From: Ruminococcaceae bacterium UBA1447
Lineage (GTDB): Bacteria > Bacillota > Clostridia > Oscillospirales > Acutalibacteraceae
Assembly: GCA_002329225.1 (NCBI GenBank)
Contig: DCTF01000024.1
Span: 875-10,186 of the forward strand
Direction: 5' to 3'
Length of the DNA stretch: 9,312 nt
A program made the position numbers and the translations under genes. Each line of letters opens with the position of its first letter. Positions within the stretch are counted from its first letter, which is position 1. This document shows, piece by piece, positions 6,289 to 9,312 of this stretch. A model generated the notes under the pieces. That model was given only the letters and a program-made list of their open reading frames with translations, ran no database searches and was not told the origin of the DNA.

Positions 6289-7038
6289 TTAAAAGCTCCT
6301 TTTTTCTTGCGCCTCTTTCGCTTTTTCTTCAAGAGCCTGAGTATCTACACTGCTTTTGGATACGGCAAGGTTAATAGCTGAAGAAAGGAAAAAAGCCCCC
6401 ACACAGAACCAGAGCCCCCAGGCCGCACCGGGTGTAAAGGCATCTACCTTGCCGGCCTGCAAAAGGCTTCCCGAGTAGTTAAACAATATCCCCGATGCTG
6501 TCAGAAAAATACCCGCTATCAGGTTTGAGAAAAACAGTCCTTTGCTGTGCAGATTGCGGTAGTTGAGCAGTAAGAAAACAAGACTTACAAGCGGTAACGA
6601 CAAAAAGGCGAGCAGCAGTAAAATAAAAGCCGCCCATAACCCTTTGGCAACAGCGCCCATTGCAGGGGAACCGCAGAAGGTCATCAATGAAGAAAGGTCC
6701 GCTTTGACAAGCTCCGTAATAATCGTGATAATATTCCGGTTTTTATTGCCTTCAAAATACGGCATACTGAACCGAATATTGATAAGGGGCAGTAAAAAAG
6801 AGAAAAACGGCAAAAACGATATGGGAAGACGGGCAATCCTTAATGGCGTGCCGATAATTGCATATTTAAAGTAAACCATGGTGTGGCGCATTTTTCCGAA
6901 GGCGGCTTCCGCTTCGGCGGAGTCCTGTTCAAGCCTGTTTTCCCAATCGTAGTTTGGAATATTCACATGGCAATTTGGGCACTCCGCCTTAATGTGCCAT
7001 ACTCTGAGTTTATAATTGCATTTAGGGCAATTTGCCAT
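6289..7038 (-). CDS. Uncharacterised zinc-ribbon membrane protein
   Basis: I do not recognise this 249-residue protein. It opens with two Cys pairs, CPKC (4-7) and CPNC (20-23), spaced as a zinc ribbon. An acidic linker (DWENRLEQDSAEAEAAFGKM, 31-50) follows. Hydrophobic segments lie near 73-90, 133-159, 165-187 and 205-226, and the protein ends in a charged helix (ALEEKAKEAQEKRSF, 235-249). The plan is a cytosolic zinc-binding head on a four-helix membrane body. The frame extends to a TTG at 7062, but the Shine-Dalgarno run GGGGGAAG (7043-7050) lies between it and the ATG at 7038, so the ATG is chosen. It is transcribed alone from a consensus promoter, divergent from the phosphorylase operon. 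Only 11 bases separate its stop from that of the HsdM::HsdR remnant. Confidence 0.75.
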   Translation of the reverse strand: MANCPKCNYKLRVWHIKAECPNCHVNIPNYDWENRLEQDSAEAEAAFGKMRHTMVYFKYAIIGTPLRIARLPISFLPFFSFLLPLINIRFSMPYFEGNKNRNIITIITELVKADLSSLMTFCGSPAMGAVAKGLWAAFILLLLAFLSLPLVSLVFLLLNYRNLHSKGLFFSNLIAGIFLTASGILFNYSGSLLQAGKVDAFTPGAAWGLWFCVGAFFLSSAINLAVSKSSVDTQALEEKAKEAQEKRSF

Positions 7039-7042
7039 AAAA

Positions 7043-7050
7043 CTTCCCCC
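7043..7050 (-). promoter_or_regulatory. Ribosome binding site fixing the zinc-ribbon protein start
   Basis: On the minus strand GGGGGAAG precedes ATG (7038) by four bases, or seven counted from the G run. It falls inside the eight extra codons of the longer TTG-started frame, which argues against that longer form. Confidence 0.6.
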
Positions 7051-7086
7051 TTTATTCTCCAAAAGCCTGTCCGTGCGGCTCGCTCA

Positions 7087-7115
7087 ATTATAGCCCTTGC
7101 CTAAATTCGTGTCAA
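7087..7115 (-). promoter_or_regulatory. Perfect consensus SigA promoter of the zinc-ribbon gene
   Basis: The minus strand reads TTGACA (7115-7110), a spacer of exactly 17 bases, then TATAAT (7092-7087), identical to the housekeeping consensus in both hexamers and spacing. Transcription should start near 7080, about 40 bases before the ATG. An inverted repeat directly abuts the -35. Confidence 0.85.
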
Positions 7116-7116
7116 C

Positions 7117-7134
7117 GCCGAAAGCCTCGGCTTT
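7117..7134. repeat. Overlapping inverted repeats between divergent promoters
   Basis: Two alternative dyads share this spot: AAAGCC-TC-GGCTTT (7121-7134) and GCCGA-AAGCC-TCGGC (7117-7131), the second followed by TTTTCTATTTGTT. It could be a protein-binding dyad next to the -35 of the zinc-ribbon gene or a weak plus-strand terminator. No plus-strand gene lies directly upstream for it to terminate. Confidence 0.4.
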
Positions 7135-7160
7135 TCTATTTGTTCCCTCAGCTTGTGATG

Positions 7161-7169
7161 TGATATAAT
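7161..7169 (+). promoter_or_regulatory. Extended -10 promoter of the phosphorylase-mtnA operon
   Basis: TGATATAAT is a TGn-extended perfect -10 (TATAAT at 7164-7169). There is no good -35; the best candidate is TTGTTC at 7140-7145 with an 18-base spacer. Transcription would start near 7176, about 30 bases before the TTG start at 7208. Confidence 0.6.
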
Positions 7170-7194
7170 CAAGCGGTAAATGCTATTATTTTAT

Positions 7195-7201
7195 GGAGGT
7201 G
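7195..7201 (+). promoter_or_regulatory. Ribosome binding site fixing the TTG start of the phosphorylase
   Basis: GGAGGTG overlaps the upstream in-frame ATG at 7193, which itself has no Shine-Dalgarno sequence before it. Eight bases separate GGAGG from TTG at 7208, the normal distance. Confidence 0.65.
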
Positions 7202-7207
7202 TTGGCT

Positions 7208-8011
7208 TTGTATTCTCAGGCTCTTTCTTACCTTCGTTCGGTAACGGATAAAACTCCGGAAGTCGGCATTGTTCTCGGCTCCGGCTTAGGCTCACTGGCG
7301 GACCGTCTTTCAGACCCAGTTTTTGTAGACTATGGGGATATCCCCGGTTTTGCCCGTTCTACCGCACCGGGTCATAAAGGCCGTCTTGTTTTCGGCACTC
7401 TTTCGGGCAAGACGGTAGTTTGTATGCAGGGGCGTTTTCACTACTATGAAGGCTACTCCATGCAGGATATCGTGTTTCCCATAAGGGTACTTAAACTTCT
7501 GGGGATTAAGGCTCTGATTATTACAAACGCCGCCGGCGGTGTGAACACATCTTTTTCCGTAGGGGATTTAATGCTCATTACCGATCATATCAACTTTTTG
7601 GGCATCAACCCCCTTATCGGCCCCAACGCCGAAGAATTCGGCCCCCGCTTTTGCGATATGGGCAAAACCTATACCCCCGCCCTGCGGGAACTTGCTAAAA
7701 AGGTGGCCTCGGTTTGCGGCCTGACTCTAAAGGAAGGTGTTTATATTGCCTGCACCGGCCCGAGTTATGAAACTCCGGCGGAGATAAGGGCTTTCCGCAC
7801 TTTGGGCGCCGATGCCGTGGGGATGTCAACCGTGCCGGAGGCCATCACCGCCTCCCACTGTTCCCTGCCCGTGCTTGCAATCTCCCTTATCACAAATATG
7901 GCTGCAGGCGTACTCGACCAAACTTTGAGCGGGGAGGAAGTTATAGAAATAGGCAATAAAAAAGCGGGCGAGCTTCAGGCTCTTGTCAAGGAGGTTGTCC
8001 ATGAACTTTAA
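7208..8011 (+). CDS. Purine nucleoside phosphorylase (trimeric PNP/MTAP family), possibly methylthioinosine-type
   Basis: This family splits a purine nucleoside with phosphate into free base and (deoxy)ribose-1-phosphate or a 5'-modified form. From the TTG start it has 267 residues, normal for the trimeric class. Motifs in order are phosphate-loop GSGLG (24-28), GHKGRL (55-60), MQGRFHYYEG (73-82), ITNAAGG (105-111), TGPSYETPAE (183-192) with base-binding Glu189, VGMSTVPE (204-211) and ITNMAAG (228-234). Asn230 is the residue that selects 6-oxopurines (inosine, guanosine); methylthioadenosine phosphorylases carry Asp there. Where Bacillus PNP reads LSHDEV, this protein reads LSGEEV. The His that touches the ribose 5'-OH is thus Gly242 (codon 7931-7933). 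The gene overlaps mtnA by 11 bases, which suggests its sugar product may be methylthioribose-1-phosphate. The family is certain; the exact substrate is inferred. Confidence 0.92.
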   Translation: MYSQALSYLRSVTDKTPEVGIVLGSGLGSLADRLSDPVFVDYGDIPGFARSTAPGHKGRLVFGTLSGKTVVCMQGRFHYYEGYSMQDIVFPIRVLKLLGIKALIITNAAGGVNTSFSVGDLMLITDHINFLGINPLIGPNAEEFGPRFCDMGKTYTPALRELAKKVASVCGLTLKEGVYIACTGPSYETPAEIRAFRTLGADAVGMSTVPEAITASHCSLPVLAISLITNMAAGVLDQTLSGEEVIEIGNKKAGELQALVKEVVHEL

Positions 8012-9038
8012 TACAGTAGATTATAACAGAGAAAAAAACGCTCTTGTAATAATCGACCAGACCAAACTGCCCGGTGAAACCGTGTTCTTGGAGATAACCT
8101 CCCCGGAAGATGCTTGGGAGGCTATCAAAAGCCTGAAAGTCAGGGGCGCCCCCGCAATCGGAGTTGCGGCGGCCATCACTTTGGCAATGGTTGCTCAAAA
8201 TATTGAAACCGATGAACAGACTTCCTTTCTCAGCCGCTTGTCAGAAACTAAAGATTACCTTGCCGCATCAAGACCTACCGCCGTAAACCTGTTTTGGGCG
8301 CTCGATATTATGGAAGAAACGGCACGGAATAATCAAACTCTGCCTGTTGAAGAAATTAAAAAGATTCTGATTGAGAAAGCGCTCGAACTGAAAGAGCAGG
8401 ATTTAACCGTGTGCCGCAGAATAGGCGAAAACGGGCTGACGCTGATTAAAGACGGTTTTTCCGTACTTACTCATTGCAACGCAGGGCGCCTTGCCGCCGT
8501 CAACTACGGTACCGCCCTTGCTCCCGTATATGCCGCGGCGGAAAAAGGGCTTAACATTAAAGTCTACGCCGACGAGACAAGACCTCTTCTGCAGGGGGCG
8601 CGCCTTACCGCCTGGGAACTTCAAAACGCCGGTATAGATGTAACGCTCCTGTGCGACAATATGTCGTCCTCTTTAATGCAAACCGGAGCGGTCGATGCAA
8701 TTTTTGTGGGTGCCGACCGCATAGCCGCCAACGGCGACACCGCCAATAAGATAGGCACCTCGGCGCTTGCTGTTTTGGCAAAGCACTATAATGTTCCTTT
8801 CTATGTTTGCGCACCGACTTCCACTATTGATTTGGATTGTGCAACCGGAAAGGATATCAAAATTGAGCACCGTTCACCGGAGGAAGTTACGAACCTCTGG
8901 TACGAAAAACCTATGGCGCCGGAGGGCGTAAATGTTTATAACCCCGCCTTTGACGTGACGGAAAACGCCCTGATTACCGCAATCATTACTGAGGACGCAG
9001 TATACAAAAATCAGGGAGGTTTTAAATGGCAACGGTAA
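8001..9038 (+). CDS. mtnA: S-methyl-5-thioribose-1-phosphate isomerase
   Basis: This enzyme of the methionine salvage pathway isomerises methylthioribose-1-phosphate to methylthioribulose-1-phosphate in the cytosol. It belongs to the eIF2B-alpha/MtnA fold. The 345 residues match the usual ~345-355. Landmarks are RGAPAIG (48-54), SRPTAVNLFWAL (90-101), LTHCNAGRLA (156-165) with catalytic Cys159, YADETRPLLQGARLTAWEL (189-207) and FVGADRIAANGDTANKIGT (235-253) with catalytic Asp239. CAPTSTID (270-277) follows. These residues separate true MtnA from the related eIF2B subunits and ribose-1,5-bisphosphate isomerases. The frame is open back to TTG at 7983, but AAGGAGG (7988-7994) followed by ATG at 8001 fixes the start. 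It overlaps the phosphorylase by 11 bases and the next gene by 13. Confidence 0.95.
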   Translation: MNFNTVDYNREKNALVIIDQTKLPGETVFLEITSPEDAWEAIKSLKVRGAPAIGVAAAITLAMVAQNIETDEQTSFLSRLSETKDYLAASRPTAVNLFWALDIMEETARNNQTLPVEEIKKILIEKALELKEQDLTVCRRIGENGLTLIKDGFSVLTHCNAGRLAAVNYGTALAPVYAAAEKGLNIKVYADETRPLLQGARLTAWELQNAGIDVTLLCDNMSSSLMQTGAVDAIFVGADRIAANGDTANKIGTSALAVLAKHYNVPFYVCAPTSTIDLDCATGKDIKIEHRSPEEVTNLWYEKPMAPEGVNVYNPAFDVTENALITAIITEDAVYKNQGGFKWQR

Positions 9039-9312
9039 GGCCCTACAATACAAAAGACAAATCCGCCGTGCGGGAAATTTGCCTTGAAACGGGTCCGTCC
9101 AACGCCCGTGAACCGAATATGGCGCCCGTGCTTTTGGCCTGTTATTGCGATTACTACATAGAAAACGAGGCGGATAACTGCTTTGTCTTAGCCGATGAAA
9201 ATGACACTGCGGTAGGCTATATTCTTTGCGCCGAAGATTTTAAGAGCTATGTCCCCGTTTTTTTAAAAACCTATGTGCCCCGGGCGGCTAAAGCCGGAGT
9301 GCTTAAAGGAAT
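9026..9312 (+). CDS. GNAT family N-acetyltransferase, N-terminal part (partial)
   Basis: The frame opens at ATG 9026, six bases after GGGAGG (9014-9019), and is still open at the window edge, giving 95 residues. The start MATVRPYNTKDKSAVREICLETG has the beta-alpha opening (R-P-Y/D-x-x-D-x-x-A-V-x-x-I-C) of GNAT acetyltransferases. NCFVLADENDTAVGYILCAED (51-71) is the usual beta-strand pair before the acetyl-CoA motif. The acetyl-CoA loop (R/Q-x-x-G-x-G/A) would lie beyond the edge. These enzymes transfer an acetyl group from acetyl-CoA to an amine; the substrate cannot be read from the sequence. The 13-base overlap with mtnA makes it part of the same operon, but its link to methionine salvage is unknown. 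Confidence 0.75.
   Translation, partial: MATVRPYNTKDKSAVREICLETGPSNAREPNMAPVLLACYCDYYIENEADNCFVLADENDTAVGYILCAEDFKSYVPVFLKTYVPRAAKAGVLKG

Noticed and set aside
6280..6305. Terminator at the end of the HsdM::HsdR remnant (GAGC-N11-GCTC followed by CTTTTTT).
   Set aside because: Only four base pairs with an eleven-base loop; too weak to call despite the T run.
1..9312. CRISPR arrays, tRNA or rRNA genes, insertion sequences with terminal repeats, riboswitches.
   Set aside because: Looked for on both strands; no regularly spaced repeats, cloverleaf, transposase motifs or recognisable leader structures were seen, including no SAM riboswitch ahead of the mtnA operon.

Overview
The window looks like a chromosomal segment of a Gram-positive, probably clostridia-like Bacillota. 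Shine-Dalgarno sites are strong (GGAGG type), starts are often TTG or GTG, promoters are SigA-like, and the proteins resemble Firmicutes families. Core genes are moderately GC-rich (36 of 60 bases in 7621-7680). A short stretch in the middle is much poorer (13 of 60 in 5941-6000). The lineage is an inference from these traits, not from a database match.

Layout. (1) 1-219 (+) is the coiled-coil tail of an ABC-F ATPase. (2) 234-4101 (-) is a complete L-arabinose operon, araB-araA-araD, with a good promoter (TTGAAT-N17-TATAAT) and an inverted repeat over its -35. (3) 4249-5408 (+), divergent from araB, is a translationally coupled pair of single-domain chromate-transporter (CHR) proteins, followed by a bidirectional terminator. 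(4) 5500-6280 is an AT-rich scar. It holds a truncated P4-type phage/plasmid primase fragment (-) and, back to back with it, an in-frame chimera of the first ~38 residues of HsdM with ~110 residues of the HsdR helicase core (+). Both are debris of a defence or phage-like insertion. (5) 6289-7038 (-) is an unknown zinc-ribbon membrane protein behind a perfect consensus promoter. (6) 7208-9312 (+) is an overlapping operon: a purine nucleoside phosphorylase, methylthioribose-1-phosphate isomerase (mtnA), and a GNAT acetyltransferase that runs off the window.

Working together. AraB, AraA and AraD convert L-arabinose via L-ribulose and L-ribulose-5-phosphate to D-xylulose-5-phosphate. No arabinose transporter or regulator gene lies in the window. 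The phosphorylase and MtnA probably act in sequence in salvage of the methylthioadenosine left by polyamine or SAM metabolism. The phosphorylase keeps the Asn that marks 6-oxopurine use but has Gly where relatives have the His that contacts the ribose 5'-OH. That combination would suit a methylthioinosine-type substrate feeding MtnA. I regard this and the HsdM::HsdR chimera as the two most interesting observations. I found no CRISPR array, tRNA, rRNA or complete mobile element. No stretch over 300 bases is empty except the scar, which is described feature by feature.
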